A DNA stretch of 64,000 nucleotides from an uncultured Bacilli bacterium (GCA_947585595.1 CANPXB010000002.1:30137-94136), one strand, 5' to 3'; shown: positions 9,199 to 18,750, counted from the stretch's first letter. The notes: generated from the sequence alone by a model not told the origin. Program-made: numbers and translations.

Positions 9199-9613
9199 AT
9201 TATTAGAAGTAAAAAATATAAGTAAAAAGTTTAATACTACTAAAGGTGAAATAGAAGCTATTAAAGATATTAGCTTTGATGTTAATGAAGGTGAGTTTAT
9301 TGCAATAGTTGGCACATCTGGTTGTGGTAAAAGTACTCTACTTTCTATATTAGCTAATCTAACTAAACAAACAGATGGTACTATTAAATATTATAAAGAT
9401 AAGCCAATTATTGGTTATATGTTACAAGAAGATGCTTTATTTGAACATTTAAAAATAATCGACAATGTTTATCTTGGTTTAAAAGTTCAACATAAATTAT
9501 CTGATAGTAATAAAGAATATGCTTTAAATTTATTAAAAAAATATAATTTAGAAAAATTCATTAATCAAAAACCAAGTGAATTATCTGGTGGTATGAAACA
9601 AAGAGTTGCTTGA
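9191..9613 (+). pseudogene. ABC transporter ATPase, N-terminal fragment
   Basis: The fragment encodes the first 140 residues of a NitT/TauT (SsuB/ThiZ-like) ATPase. Walker A is GTSGCGKS at residues 41-48 and the signature LSGGMKQR at 131-138. The frame then runs into foreign DNA and stops at a TGA. The missing half (Walker B, D-loop and H-loop) is found intact and in frame at 17634-17975. Joining the halves through the shared 13-bp repeat gives a 249-residue ATPase with no lost codon. It is therefore a gene interrupted by a site-specific insertion, not a decayed one. The product as it stands cannot hydrolyse ATP. Confidence 0.92.
9599..9611 (+). repeat. Left attachment repeat (attL)
   Basis: The 13-bp CAAAGAGTTGCTT is repeated exactly at the right end of the element. 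It falls on the codons for QRVA right after the ABC signature LSGGMK. Confidence 0.88.
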
Positions 9614-9644
9614 ATATTCTAAACACACTTTCTATCATAAAAAA

Positions 9645-9671
9645 ACTGATAAATTATTCTTTATCAGTTTT
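9645..9671 (-). terminator. Terminator of the cohesin/peptidase operon
   Basis: The arms AACTGATAA and TTATCAGTT flank a short loop that includes the stop codon of the cohesin-like gene, with a T run on the minus strand after it. Its position just inside the left repeat would also stop read-through out of the element. Confidence 0.8.
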
Positions 9672-10622
9672 AATCTCTTTAACTTTTTTAGGTTTAATAG
9701 CTAAGAAACATATTGTTCCCGCTAAACCTACTAAAGCAACACCAATAATAATTTCTACTATCTTAGATAAGCCATCTTCTTCATCGGTAATCTCTTCTTC
9801 ATTATTATCTTTACTTTCTTCATCATCGTCTCCATCTTCACTATAATCATTATAGTCATCATAATTATCATCATCACCTGATACTCCAGATCCATTACTA
9901 TCTGTTCCATTATTAGATGAAAATCCGTTAGAAGAATCATTATTACTTGAACCACTATTACTAGAACCATTACTACTATTACTACTTGATCCACTACTTT
10001 GTGATCCATTATTACTTACATTATTACCCGAAGAAGATTGATTATCTTTGTTATCATCTTTCTTATCATCAGTATCTTTTTTATCATCGTCTTGCTTATT
10101 ATCATCTTGTTTATCATTATCAGTACTAGGACTATTTATTTTATAGGTAAATGAATGTGTTCCTAATTCAGGTGTTAAATTCTTTGAATACCAATCATTA
10201 GCAACAATTGTTAATTTAGTACACTCAAATGAATAAGTTGTATTACTTTTCGCATCACTTTCAAAAATAATATTTCCTAGAACTAATTCCTTATTAGCAT
10301 TTAATAAGTTATGACCAGTACCTACTCCCCCAGTTGATACAATTATTCTTATAGTATGATTATTTTCATCATGTTTAATTTCTTTAGTACTACTTTTAGC
10401 TACATTACTATCAAGATTAATTTGTTTATATTTAACATTACCACTATATTTTAAAGTAATATCAAATCCCCCAACAAACCCTTCTTCAAAATGCAAAGTA
10501 GCTTTTATATTACCATTGCTATTTTCACTAAATGTTAATTTATCAGCAGCACTAACTGAAGTAAGTGAGATAAAGATGCTTATTACAAATACGACAATAG
10601 CTGTTATAACTCTCTTCTGCAT
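9654..10622 (-). CDS. Membrane-anchored surface protein with cohesin-like domain
   Basis: The product of about 322 residues begins with a signal peptide ending near SVSAADKL. It continues with a beta-rich domain of about 140 residues whose GGFDITLKYSG and ELVLGNIIFES strands resemble cohesin modules. A long linker of Asp, Lys, Ser, Asn and Gly (about residues 170-285) would span the wall, and one C-terminal membrane helix with a lysine-rich tail anchors it. The gene follows the dockerin-bearing peptidase by five bases. The pairing suggests that it holds the peptidase on the cell surface. ATG at 10622 is preferred over GTG at 10631 because AAGGAG is well spaced from it. Cohesin identity is by pattern, not by search. 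Confidence 0.68.
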   Translation of the reverse strand: MQKRVITAIVVFVISIFISLTSVSAADKLTFSENSNGNIKATLHFEEGFVGGFDITLKYSGNVKYKQINLDSNVAKSSTKEIKHDENNHTIRIIVSTGGVGTGHNLLNANKELVLGNIIFESDAKSNTTYSFECTKLTIVANDWYSKNLTPELGTHSFTYKINSPSTDNDKQDDNKQDDDKKDTDDKKDDNKDNQSSSGNNVSNNGSQSSGSSSNSSNGSSNSGSSNNDSSNGFSSNNGTDSNGSGVSGDDDNYDDYNDYSEDGDDDEESKDNNEEEITDEEDGLSKIVEIIIGVALVGLAGTICFLAIKPKKVKEIKTDKE

Positions 10623-10627
10623 CTTTA

Positions 10628-13600
10628 TCACTCCTTATTACTATTTAAATCTGAACTAGTTATCTTCATTTTTGGTAATTGATTATAACCTAACTCTTTA
10701 ACATTTACCGCTTTAGAAGTACTAGTTAATCTTTGACCTTCATTCGTCTCGGCATCATTAACACGATACAAGTAAGCACGAATAGATTCTTCAGCAGCTA
10801 ACATTGCTTCATATTGCTCTTTAGTCATTACATATAACCAAGTACCACTAGCAACTTCATATACTGATTTATCACTATTTAATTCAGCAAAGATCAATTG
10901 ATATCCACCATAATTTTTCGTTCCATTAGATGCATTACCTATTAATAGGACATTAAATGCTGGATTACCACGATAAGTACCTTTAATTACAACTGAACCA
11001 GCTTCAATCTTACCTTTAACTTTTCCATTTTCGTCTTTAACTTCATCCTTGCATCCTTCTGTTAAATAACAGTAATCTTCTTCTAAAACTCCAATAGATG
11101 GTTTACCATTATCTACATCAATATCAACATTATCTCCAGGAGGAGCAATAACATCAATTTCTGCTCCAGATAAACCAGTTATATTACCAACAGATTCTAT
11201 CTTAATATAAGTAATATTATTATAAGTCCATAATTGATTCTTACTATCAGTACCTTCCTTCATGAAGTAGATAGTTTTTTCAGCACTTTCAGCACTTAAA
11301 TCAAATGATCCAGTACCAGCAAGAGTCCAACTATTATCATTACCAGTCGCACTTACATAAATATTATATTTATTAATTGTATTAGAATCTAATGCTCCGT
11401 CAGTAACTATCGCTTTATACTTAATACCACTTACAGACATTGAATTATTTAAATTAATAATTACATAAGCATTACTATTATCATCAGATGCACTAGGTTT
11501 ATCTCCACTAATATTGTATTGTTTAATCTTTTCTGTACCTTTAAATACCGTATCAACTCTACCATCAATTAAGTTATTTACTTTTAATGTAGAATAATCC
11601 ATCTTTTCATCTTCAGCATTAACAACTTCATTAGGTTCTTTAACATTAGATGTAATTGTAAAGGCATCTTTCTTAACGCTACCATCATGAGCTATTTTAA
11701 CTTCTTCTAAAGTAACTTTCTTTGTAGGTGTTAAATAATAATCATAAGCAACTACTGAATATGTATAAGCTCTATTATTTTCTGCTCCTACATTATCAAC
11801 AAACTCACTAACATTATCTTTATTTTCGACAAAGGCAATTGGTACATCATTACGTAAAATTTCATAACCTAGTATTTTATCAGAATCAGCTTTTAAACCT
11901 AAGTTAATTGTTACTCTTTTATTTCCTGCATCAGTATTCTTAATACTAGCCGTTAAAATATCTGCATCATTAGTAATACCTTGACTACCAGCTAATTTAT
12001 AACGCCATGCCTTATCATTTAAATAATAGATAGGTCTAGTTTCTTCAGGATATCCTAATTCCTTAATTTCTGCTTTTAATGTATCACTCGCATATAAACC
12101 CCAAGTTTCAAAGAACTTAGTTAAATCTTTTTCTACTGCTTTAGAAGCAAATAGAATAGTTAAATCATCACGACTATATTTCTTTTCTGTATTAGAATAA
12201 GCTCTACCTATTTTATTTACTCTAGCTAATACAGAGTCTTTATCTTCAAAAGTCTTACCTTCATCATAAGCTAGATGTAATTGCCAATACATACCAAGTT
12301 GAACAAATACATTTTGGGCTCTTCCTATTGTATGTGAAGTAACTTTATCATAAATCTTATCATAACCTTGAAGTTCTAATCGTGAATTATCTTTATCATT
12401 ACTTGTTTGCGCAAGTAAAGCATAGATATTATTTGTTACTTCCGCAAATACAGTACCACTTAAATTGATTTGGTGACCAACTTCATGGCTGATACCCCAA
12501 CCAAAGTAACCAGTTGCATCTGCTCTATTTCTATGAGCTGTAACAAGACCACCAATTGAACCATATTCAATACCTACATGATATCCCCCAGCATACATAA
12601 ACGCTCCATAGAACATCTGCATGTAACGAATATTAATTCTTGCTTTAGGCATTTTATCCGCTGATTTTGTATCATCTGTTTCAATAAATCCCTTTTGACG
12701 ATAGAAGAATTCCATCATTTCATCAAATGCTTCCATTGATTCATATAAACGATCAACTTTTTGATCAGTACTAGTAAGCCCTGAATCTAATGCATCCTCT
12801 ACCGCTTTACTTGATACAGAGAATAATCCATATTTTGTAACTATTTCTGTTGAACCTAAAACACTTGTCCCTTTATTAAATGTACCTTTACCTTCACTTG
12901 CATAAACACTATCAAGTTTGCTATTGTAATTTTTTAATTCTTCAATATATTTTTTAATTTCTGCTTTTTTCTCGGTATCATCCATAAGTAATGTTGTATC
13001 AACCATTGGTATTTTAGTACCACCACTAACACGTACTTTAATTGGTGTATTCGCATTAGGAGTTGATGTATAACGAATATATACACTACCACCACGTTCA
13101 GCATCAACTGATGAACCAATTGTTGGTACTTGAATTATATTTAAACCTTTATTTAAACTTACAACACTATTCCATTCACTAGCTTCTGCATGATATTGCG
13201 TAAACACTATTTGCGCATTAATTGGACCATTTGATCCAACATAAACATTTAATGTTTCACCAGGTCTTGCTATAACACCTAATGGTTGATAATCACTAAT
13301 TGTCATTGCAAATTTAACATGATTATTATAATAATTTGATATATTTGGATTTAGTTCAATAACATCATCAATTTTTTCATCTTTTAATATCTTTTCTGCA
13401 TATTCTAAATCAGCTAGAATACTTGCTTTATAAGGATTATCTTCACCATGATCTTGTTCATTTGCTCTTTTTCTTAATTCATCAATCTTTTCTTGATTAA
13501 CCCCATCAGCTAAAACTAATCTTAAATCATCAGTAAATAGTTTAGCAACATCATCAACTAAAGAATCATAATGATAGAATTTAACTTCATCTATTTGAAT

Positions 13601-15856
13601 ATCATTAACATTATTAGCAACAGTTAAAGCAAAAGATACTGCTCTCGCTTCAATTGGATCTTCTAGTTTTAATAAATAATATTTACGTTCCATTTCATCG
13701 TATTGAGCCGTTAAAGTCCCTTTAACAACTTTACGATCAGTATTATCATAAATAGTATGTTCAGTGTCCCAATAATGTACTTGAATATCATTACTATTAG
13801 GTCCACCTGATTTTAATGAAGCTGCATAACTATCTGGAACAGTTAAAACAAATTCATCCATTTTATATAAATTATCTAAAACAATAACTGGAGCTCCTGT
13901 ATTAAAACCATTATGAGCAGATATTTGCCAATCTTTATGAGCCCAATAAGTATTAAAGTCATCATCAACCATTGAATACTTATTATCATTGGTCATTGTT
14001 CCTGTATGATAATGAACTTCTTTAATATGATTTGTTTTACCATTTTCTACTGTATCATTAATTAATTTATATTTAGGATATATTACTGCACCATTAGCTT
14101 TAGTTCTAGCTTTAACTAATGTATAGTCATTACTCTCCCCAATTTCATTAACACCTATTACATATCCTTCATATTCAGTACCAGCTTTTAATCCTCTTGC
14201 TTGATAATTATCAGTTTGAAGATTATCTACTAATGTATATTCATTAGTACCTACTTCACGATAGTAAAGTTTATAGTATTGGGTATCATCCATCTTTTTC
14301 CACTTGAAATCGATACCACCATAAGCACCTACAGCACTCACCATATCTACTTTAGGAGCACGTCCATTAGCTTTCGGAGTTCCCTCATGAGCATCACTCC
14401 ATCCACTGCGCCATTCTTGGTTACTAGATTGAACATAAATTTTATATGTTTGATAATTTTTTAAATCTTCAATCGTAAAAGTTGGAAAAGTTGTTTGGAA
14501 AATAACTCCATTCATCTTACCACCAACTATTTTAATTTCATAACCAGTTACATTTGGTACACTATCAAATGTAATAGTTAATTGTTCACTCTTAGTATCA
14601 TCAATATGAATATTTTGTGGTGTATAAAAACCATCTGGTTCTTTTGTTTCTACTTTTACATTATTTAAGAATTCTACTTTAGCTATTTCTGCTAAATTAG
14701 TACTAGAAGATTCTGTAATAACAATCGTTACTTTTTTAACTGCTACTTGTTTGCCTAAATCAACCTTAATAGTATCATCAGAATTATCTTCCGTAAATAA
14801 ATGAACTCCTTCTAATCCTTGATCAGGATCATCAACTGTATATTCTAAAGTTTCATTACTATCATCTATAACAAGTAATTTCATTTTCTGTGGAACATTT
14901 TCTTGTCCAACTCCAATTCTTACTTCACTCATTTCGATAGCTTTATCTTCACTACCACCTAAGTCTAAATCTAGTTGAATTGGATTTTCTTCTGATATAT
15001 CACTATTACTTTTTAATTTTACTGTTCCATCTTCATTAAATAAATTATCTAAACTACTACCTTCTTCTAATATTGTTCCTTCAGCTAAACAAAATGAAAC
15101 ATTATCACTATTCATTATGGCGCTAGTATCCTCTATTTTAATTTTCTTTTCACTAGAATTAATAATCGCTGTAATATAATTTAAATCTGCTACATCAACA
15201 CTACCATCTAAATTTAAATCTTTACTAAGATCATTACTTTCTATTGCTTTAATCATTTCTTTTTCATCATTAGTATCTACTTTATTATCTTGGTTAACAT
15301 CACCAATTTCAAATAACCCTTTTTCATCAGATAAACTAATTCTTTTTGAAAAATCTTTTAATTCTACTGGAACATTATAAGTAACAAAATTCTTTCCCTT
15401 AAATTCTAAATTATATTTACCAGTATTTAAGGAATATAAATTTATACTATAATAAACAAGATTATTATTTTCTAAATTACCTCCAAGTAATTTTCCATCA
15501 TAACCACGTTTAGTAATCATTACACGGATGTTTTGTGAATTTCCTTCACTACCTAAACTAATATGGTTTTCATAAATACCATCTTGTGCACTATTCACAT
15601 CACTTAAATTAATTGATGCTTTATTATTACTTTCATCAGTTATTGATAGAACTATTCCATTATCTTTACCATCTCTAACTGGTAATGCTAATTGAAATTC
15701 TATTTCTATATTTCCTTTAGCTTTGATATTATTAGCACTAATAGTTGTTATTTTACTAATATCACTTTCTAAAGCCATTACTACTAATGGTGAAATGTTA
15801 TTGAATAACATTGCCATTACTAATAAAATTGATAAAATCCTGTTCCAAAATTTCAT
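10628..15856 (-). CDS. Secreted M60-type (mucin-directed) metallopeptidase with dockerin
   Basis: This 1742-residue multidomain protein has a signal peptide (1-30). A type I dockerin at about 184-233 has two calcium loops (DVNQDNKVDTND and DLNLDGSVDVAD). Two fibronectin III-like domains follow (about 415-595), then an F5/8C/CBM32-like domain (about 600-765) and a peptidase domain with HEVGH at 1124-1128 and a downstream glutamate in FAEVTNN, the M60/enhancin gluzincin pattern. Another F5/8C-like region lies near 1400-1560. M60 proteases cleave O-glycosylated mucins. No LPXTG or membrane helix is seen at the C-terminus, so attachment must be through another protein, probably the cohesin-like one encoded next. 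Confidence 0.85.
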   Translation of the reverse strand: MKFWNRILSILLVMAMLFNNISPLVVMALESDISKITTISANNIKAKGNIEIEFQLALPVRDGKDNGIVLSITDESNNKASINLSDVNSAQDGIYENHISLGSEGNSQNIRVMITKRGYDGKLLGGNLENNNLVYYSINLYSLNTGKYNLEFKGKNFVTYNVPVELKDFSKRISLSDEKGLFEIGDVNQDNKVDTNDEKEMIKAIESNDLSKDLNLDGSVDVADLNYITAIINSSEKKIKIEDTSAIMNSDNVSFCLAEGTILEEGSSLDNLFNEDGTVKLKSNSDISEENPIQLDLDLGGSEDKAIEMSEVRIGVGQENVPQKMKLLVIDDSNETLEYTVDDPDQGLEGVHLFTEDNSDDTIKVDLGKQVAVKKVTIVITESSSTNLAEIAKVEFLNNVKVETKEPDGFYTPQNIHIDDTKSEQLTITFDSVPNVTGYEIKIVGGKMNGVIFQTTFPTFTIEDLKNYQTYKIYVQSSNQEWRSGWSDAHEGTPKANGRAPKVDMVSAVGAYGGIDFKWKKMDDTQYYKLYYREVGTNEYTLVDNLQTDNYQARGLKAGTEYEGYVIGVNEIGESNDYTLVKARTKANGAVIYPKYKLINDTVENGKTNHIKEVHYHTGTMTNDNKYSMVDDDFNTYWAHKDWQISAHNGFNTGAPVIVLDNLYKMDEFVLTVPDSYAASLKSGGPNSNDIQVHYWDTEHTIYDNTDRKVVKGTLTAQYDEMERKYYLLKLEDPIEARAVSFALTVANNVNDIQIDEVKFYHYDSLVDDVAKLFTDDLRLVLADGVNQEKIDELRKRANEQDHGEDNPYKASILADLEYAEKILKDEKIDDVIELNPNISNYYNNHVKFAMTISDYQPLGVIARPGETLNVYVGSNGPINAQIVFTQYHAEASEWNSVVSLNKGLNIIQVPTIGSSVDAERGGSVYIRYTSTPNANTPIKVRVSGGTKIPMVDTTLLMDDTEKKAEIKKYIEELKNYNSKLDSVYASEGKGTFNKGTSVLGSTEIVTKYGLFSVSSKAVEDALDSGLTSTDQKVDRLYESMEAFDEMMEFFYRQKGFIETDDTKSADKMPKARINIRYMQMFYGAFMYAGGYHVGIEYGSIGGLVTAHRNRADATGYFGWGISHEVGHQINLSGTVFAEVTNNIYALLAQTSNDKDNSRLELQGYDKIYDKVTSHTIGRAQNVFVQLGMYWQLHLAYDEGKTFEDKDSVLARVNKIGRAYSNTEKKYSRDDLTILFASKAVEKDLTKFFETWGLYASDTLKAEIKELGYPEETRPIYYLNDKAWRYKLAGSQGITNDADILTASIKNTDAGNKRVTINLGLKADSDKILGYEILRNDVPIAFVENKDNVSEFVDNVGAENNRAYTYSVVAYDYYLTPTKKVTLEEVKIAHDGSVKKDAFTITSNVKEPNEVVNAEDEKMDYSTLKVNNLIDGRVDTVFKGTEKIKQYNISGDKPSASDDNSNAYVIINLNNSMSVSGIKYKAIVTDGALDSNTINKYNIYVSATGNDNSWTLAGTGSFDLSAESAEKTIYFMKEGTDSKNQLWTYNNITYIKIESVGNITGLSGAEIDVIAPPGDNVDIDVDNGKPSIGVLEEDYCYLTEGCKDEVKDENGKVKGKIEAGSVVIKGTYRGNPAFNVLLIGNASNGTKNYGGYQLIFAELNSDKSVYEVASGTWLYVMTKEQYEAMLAAEESIRAYLYRVNDAETNEGQRLTSTSKAVNVKELGYNQLPKMKITSSDLNSNKE

Positions 15857-15875
15857 ATAAATTCACCTCGCTAAT

Positions 15876-15904
15876 ATTATATAGTATGACAAGATTTCTG
15901 ACAA
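15876..15904 (-). promoter_or_regulatory. Promoter of the peptidase-cohesin operon
   Basis: On the minus strand TTGTCA and TATAAT are separated by 17 bases, with a GCGAGGTGA ribosome-binding site between the -10 box and the start codon. Confidence 0.7.
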
Positions 15905-15960
15905 TAGAATTCTTTCATTTTTCGCCTAAAATATCCCAAAAAGTTCTACATATTAAGAAT

Positions 15961-15980
15961 CTTAATATAATAATATTAAG
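15961..15980. repeat. Perfect palindrome between divergent genes of the element
   Basis: CTTAATAT-AATA-ATATTAAG lies between the cargo promoter and the recombinase start. It could be an operator or recombinase accessory site; AT-rich palindromes also arise by chance. Confidence 0.35.
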
Positions 15981-16011
15981 TAATAACTATTTATTATTAG
16001 CGAGGTGATTT

Positions 16012-16110
16012 ATTATAACTTTCCATATTACTAATTTGTATCAAAATATAACTAAAGAAATTATTAATTATAAACTATCTCTTATTATTAAATTAATGGA
16101 GCAGAATTAA
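16012..16110 (+). CDS. Possible 32-residue ORF coupled to the recombinase
   Basis: A frame with no stop runs from an ATT codon seven bases after a strong GCGAGGTGA site. It ends in a TAA that overlaps the recombinase ATG by one base. The position matches the small ORF before the other serine recombinase of the window. The start codon would be non-standard (ATT or ATA), so the call is tentative; the site may instead be a duplicate of the near-identical ribosome-binding region used by the peptidase gene on the other strand. Confidence 0.25.
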   Translation: MITFHITNLYQNITKEIINYKLSLIIKLMEQN

Positions 16111-17618
16111 TGAATAATTATCTAAGAGTTGGTATCTATTTAAGATTATCTAAAGAAGATAAAGATAAACTAAATAAAGAAGATGATAGTGAGTCAATCA
16201 AGAATCAACGCCATCTTCTTTATGATTATATATCTCATCATAATAACTTTATCTTAGTTGATGAATATTGTGATGAAGACTTATCTGGTGCCGGTACTTA
16301 TCGTCCTGAATTTAATCGTTTAATTAATGATTGTGAAAATAAAAAAATCGATATTGTTCTATGTAAAAGTCAATCCAGATTCTCTCGTGATATGGAGATA
16401 ATCGAAAAGTATCTTCATAATAAATTTAATGAATGGCATATTAGATTTATCAGTCTTGCTGATAATGCTGATACTTTTAATTTAGGTAACAAAAAAGCTC
16501 GTCAAATAAATGGTTTAGTTAATGAATGGTACTTAGAAGATATATCTAATAATATTCGTAGTGCTTTTAATTCTAAAATGAAACAAGGTGAACTAATCTC
16601 CCCATTCGCCCCATTCGGTTATGACATTAATCCTTTAGATAATAATAAATTAATCATTGATTCTCCTGCTTCTTTAATAGTTAAAGACATCTTTAATCTT
16701 TACTTAAAAGGATATAGTTTTACTAAAATAGCTAATTATTTAAATAAACAAAATATCCCTAGTCCATCCTATTATAAATATTTAAAAGGTATTAAACTTA
16801 ATATCGTTAGTTCTAAAAAAAGAGAAGATATCTTATGGTCGAATAATGCTATTAAAAATATTTTAACTAATGAAGTATATATTGGTAATTTAATTCAAGG
16901 CAAAAGAACTACTATTAGTTATAAAAATCATAAAGTAATCAAAAAAGAACCTCATACCTGGTTAAAATCATTAAATACTCATGAACCAATTATTTCTAAG
17001 GATATCTTTAATAAAGTTCAAAGTATTATTAAAACTAAAAGTAAACCTCTTAAAAAAACTGGTCTTCTCAATCCCTTTTCCCATAAAGTATATTGTTTAG
17101 AATGTCATCACTTAATGCGGAAGAAAAATTCATCTCTTCACGAATATCTTTATTGTCCAAACCCTCTATGTTCTAACCCTTCAATTAGATATGATACATT
17201 ATCTAATCTTATTTTAAATCATTTAAATTCTTTAATAAAAAACTATTATAAAGAAGAATTATTTCATAACTACCTAAATAAATTAAATAAAGACAATAAC
17301 TTAATTAAAGAACAAAAAGAATTAGAAACTAAGATTAAACATAATCAAAATATCTTTATAACTTTATATGAAGATAAACTAAACAACTTAATAACTCCAT
17401 TAGAATATAAAAAATTACTAAGTACCTACCAAAAACAAAATATTATTTATAAAAAAGAACTTAAACAAATAAAAAATAAATTATTAGCAAAAGAAAATAT
17501 CTCTTTCAATCAATTTACTAATTTAAATAAAATAATTACTGATGAATTTATTACTAAAATATATATTAGTAAAATAAATAAACAAAATAGAGAGATAAAA
17601 ATTATTTGGAATATATAG
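16110..17618 (+). CDS. Large serine recombinase of the 8-kb element
   Basis: This 502-residue protein starts with the catalytic domain (YLRLSKED, Ser14; DLSGAGTYRPEF; LCKSQSRFSRD). A recombinase domain follows with IWSNNAIKNIL-like features, then a zinc ribbon (CLECHHL and CPNPLC at about residues 329-354) and a coiled-coil tail. It is intact, so it is the probable integrase and excisionase of the element. Its 3' end is 15 bases from the right repeat. The target is the codons right after the ABC signature motif, a site present in many ATPase genes, so related insertions in other ATPases would be expected if the enzyme reads only a short core. Confidence 0.92.
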   Translation: MNNYLRVGIYLRLSKEDKDKLNKEDDSESIKNQRHLLYDYISHHNNFILVDEYCDEDLSGAGTYRPEFNRLINDCENKKIDIVLCKSQSRFSRDMEIIEKYLHNKFNEWHIRFISLADNADTFNLGNKKARQINGLVNEWYLEDISNNIRSAFNSKMKQGELISPFAPFGYDINPLDNNKLIIDSPASLIVKDIFNLYLKGYSFTKIANYLNKQNIPSPSYYKYLKGIKLNIVSSKKREDILWSNNAIKNILTNEVYIGNLIQGKRTTISYKNHKVIKKEPHTWLKSLNTHEPIISKDIFNKVQSIIKTKSKPLKKTGLLNPFSHKVYCLECHHLMRKKNSSLHEYLYCPNPLCSNPSIRYDTLSNLILNHLNSLIKNYYKEELFHNYLNKLNKDNNLIKEQKELETKIKHNQNIFITLYEDKLNNLITPLEYKKLLSTYQKQNIIYKKELKQIKNKLLAKENISFNQFTNLNKIITDEFITKIYISKINKQNREIKIIWNI

Positions 17619-17633
17619 TGTCTTTATTTCCTT

Positions 17634-17646
17634 CAAAGAGTTGCTT
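17634..17646 (+). repeat. Right attachment repeat (attR)
   Basis: An exact copy of the 13-bp left repeat lies where the interrupted ATPase frame resumes (QRVALIRTLA). Confidence 0.88.
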
Positions 17647-17975
17647 TAATCAGAACACTTGCTATTAAACCTGATATTCTTTTCTTAGATGAACCATTCT
17701 CTGCTTTAGATTTCCCTACTAGTTTAGAAGTAAGTAATGATGTTTATCGTATTATTAAAGAAGAAAAGAAAACCGCTATTATGGTTACTCATGATATATC
17801 ATCAGCTATTAGTATGGCCGATAAAATTATTGTCTTAAGTAAAGGACCTTCCATAATTAAAAATATTTATCAAATAAAATTAACTAAAAAAGATATACCA
17901 ACTATTAATCGTCAAGATGATAAATTTAATTACTATTATGATTTAATCATGAAAGACTTAGATAATATTGTCTAA
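17634..17975 (+). pseudogene. ABC transporter ATPase, C-terminal fragment
   Basis: The frame supplies the second half of the ATPase split at 9613: ALIRTLAIKPDI, Walker B with ILFLDEPFSALD, and the H-loop in MVTHDISSAISMADKI. It has no ribosome-binding site of its own at the junction. An internal ATG at 17781 starts a frame that would lack Walker B. The stop overlaps the permease start, as in an unbroken operon. No mutation is seen in this half, which suggests a recent or reversible insertion. Confidence 0.9.
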
Positions 17976-18750
17976 AGAACAAGAACTATTTTTAAAGAAG
18001 TATAAAAAAAATAAAAGAATTATTCTTTTAATTCAAATTCTCATCATTGTTGCTTTTCTTCTAATATGGGAATTACTAAGTAGATATCATCTTATTAATT
18101 CTTTTATTTTTAGTAGTCCTACTAAAGTAATTAAAACTATTTATCATCTATATCTTAAACAAGAATTATTTAAACATATATTAATAACTATCTATGAAAC
18201 TATTATATCTTTTATTATTGGTTTATTTATAAGTATTATTTTATCAATCTTATTATATCTATATCATAACTTTTATAAAGTAATGGATCCTTATTTAACT
18301 TGTTTAAATTCCTTACCTAAAGTAGCATTAGGTCCCATGATAATTATTATCGCCGGTGCTAATACCAAAAGTATTATTCTTATGGCTATCTTAATTAATG
18401 TTATTGTTAGTACTATTGTTATTACCAATGGTTTTTATAATACTGATAAAATCAAATTAAAATTAATGTTATCTTTAAAAGCTAATAAATATCAAACATT
18501 AAAATATTTAGTTATACCAAGTTCTTATAAAACAATTATATCTTCTTTTAAATTAGGTATAAGTATGAGTTTGATTGGTGTTATAACCGGTGAATTTCTA
18601 GTTAGTCGTGCTGGTTTAGGTTATTTGATTATCTATGGTACACAAGTCTTTAATCTAGACTTAGTAATTAGTGGTATTTTACTTTTAATTATCATATCAT
18701 TTATTCTATATAAATTAGTTGAATTATTAGAACATAAATTATTAAGTTAG
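17968..18750 (+). CDS. NitT/TauT-type ABC transporter permease
   Basis: This 260-residue BPD-type permease has about six membrane helices. The conserved cytoplasmic loop that docks to the ATPase lies around YQTLKYLVIPSSYKTIISSFKLGISMSLIGVITGEF. The family imports taurine, sulfonates, nitrate or thiamine precursors; the substrate cannot be told because the binding protein is truncated. It overlaps the end of the ATPase by eight bases and begins with TTG. The gene is intact, but with both the binding protein and ATPase broken the transporter should be inactive unless partners exist elsewhere or the insertion is excised. Confidence 0.85.
   Translation: MSKEQELFLKKYKKNKRIILLIQILIIVAFLLIWELLSRYHLINSFIFSSPTKVIKTIYHLYLKQELFKHILITIYETIISFIIGLFISIILSILLYLYHNFYKVMDPYLTCLNSLPKVALGPMIIIIAGANTKSIILMAILINVIVSTIVITNGFYNTDKIKLKLMLSLKANKYQTLKYLVIPSSYKTIISSFKLGISMSLIGVITGEFLVSRAGLGYLIIYGTQVFNLDLVISGILLLIIISFILYKLVELLEHKLLS

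Larger units (their letters stand above)
9599..17633. mobile_element. 8,035-bp site-specific element with dockerin/cohesin cargo
   Basis: The element is defined by a 13-bp direct repeat (CAAAGAGTTGCTT at 9599-9611 and 17634-17646) at the two break points of one ABC ATPase gene. Removing one repeat plus the DNA between restores the frame through QRVALIRTLA. Inside are a large serine recombinase whose 3' end is 15 bases from the right repeat, and a divergent two-gene cargo: an M60-type peptidase with a dockerin and a membrane-anchored cohesin-like protein. No conjugation or phage genes are present. Boundaries are certain to within the repeat; mobility today is inferred from the intact recombinase. 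Confidence 0.9.

Noticed and set aside
9610..9846. Plus-strand ORF of 78 residues after the split ATPase
   Set aside because: It is the shadow of the low-complexity Ser/Asp linker of the cohesin-like gene on the other strand, and starts within the ATPase fragment end.
9599..17633. Conjugative element or prophage
   Set aside because: No relaxase, type IV secretion, replication or structural genes lie between the repeats.
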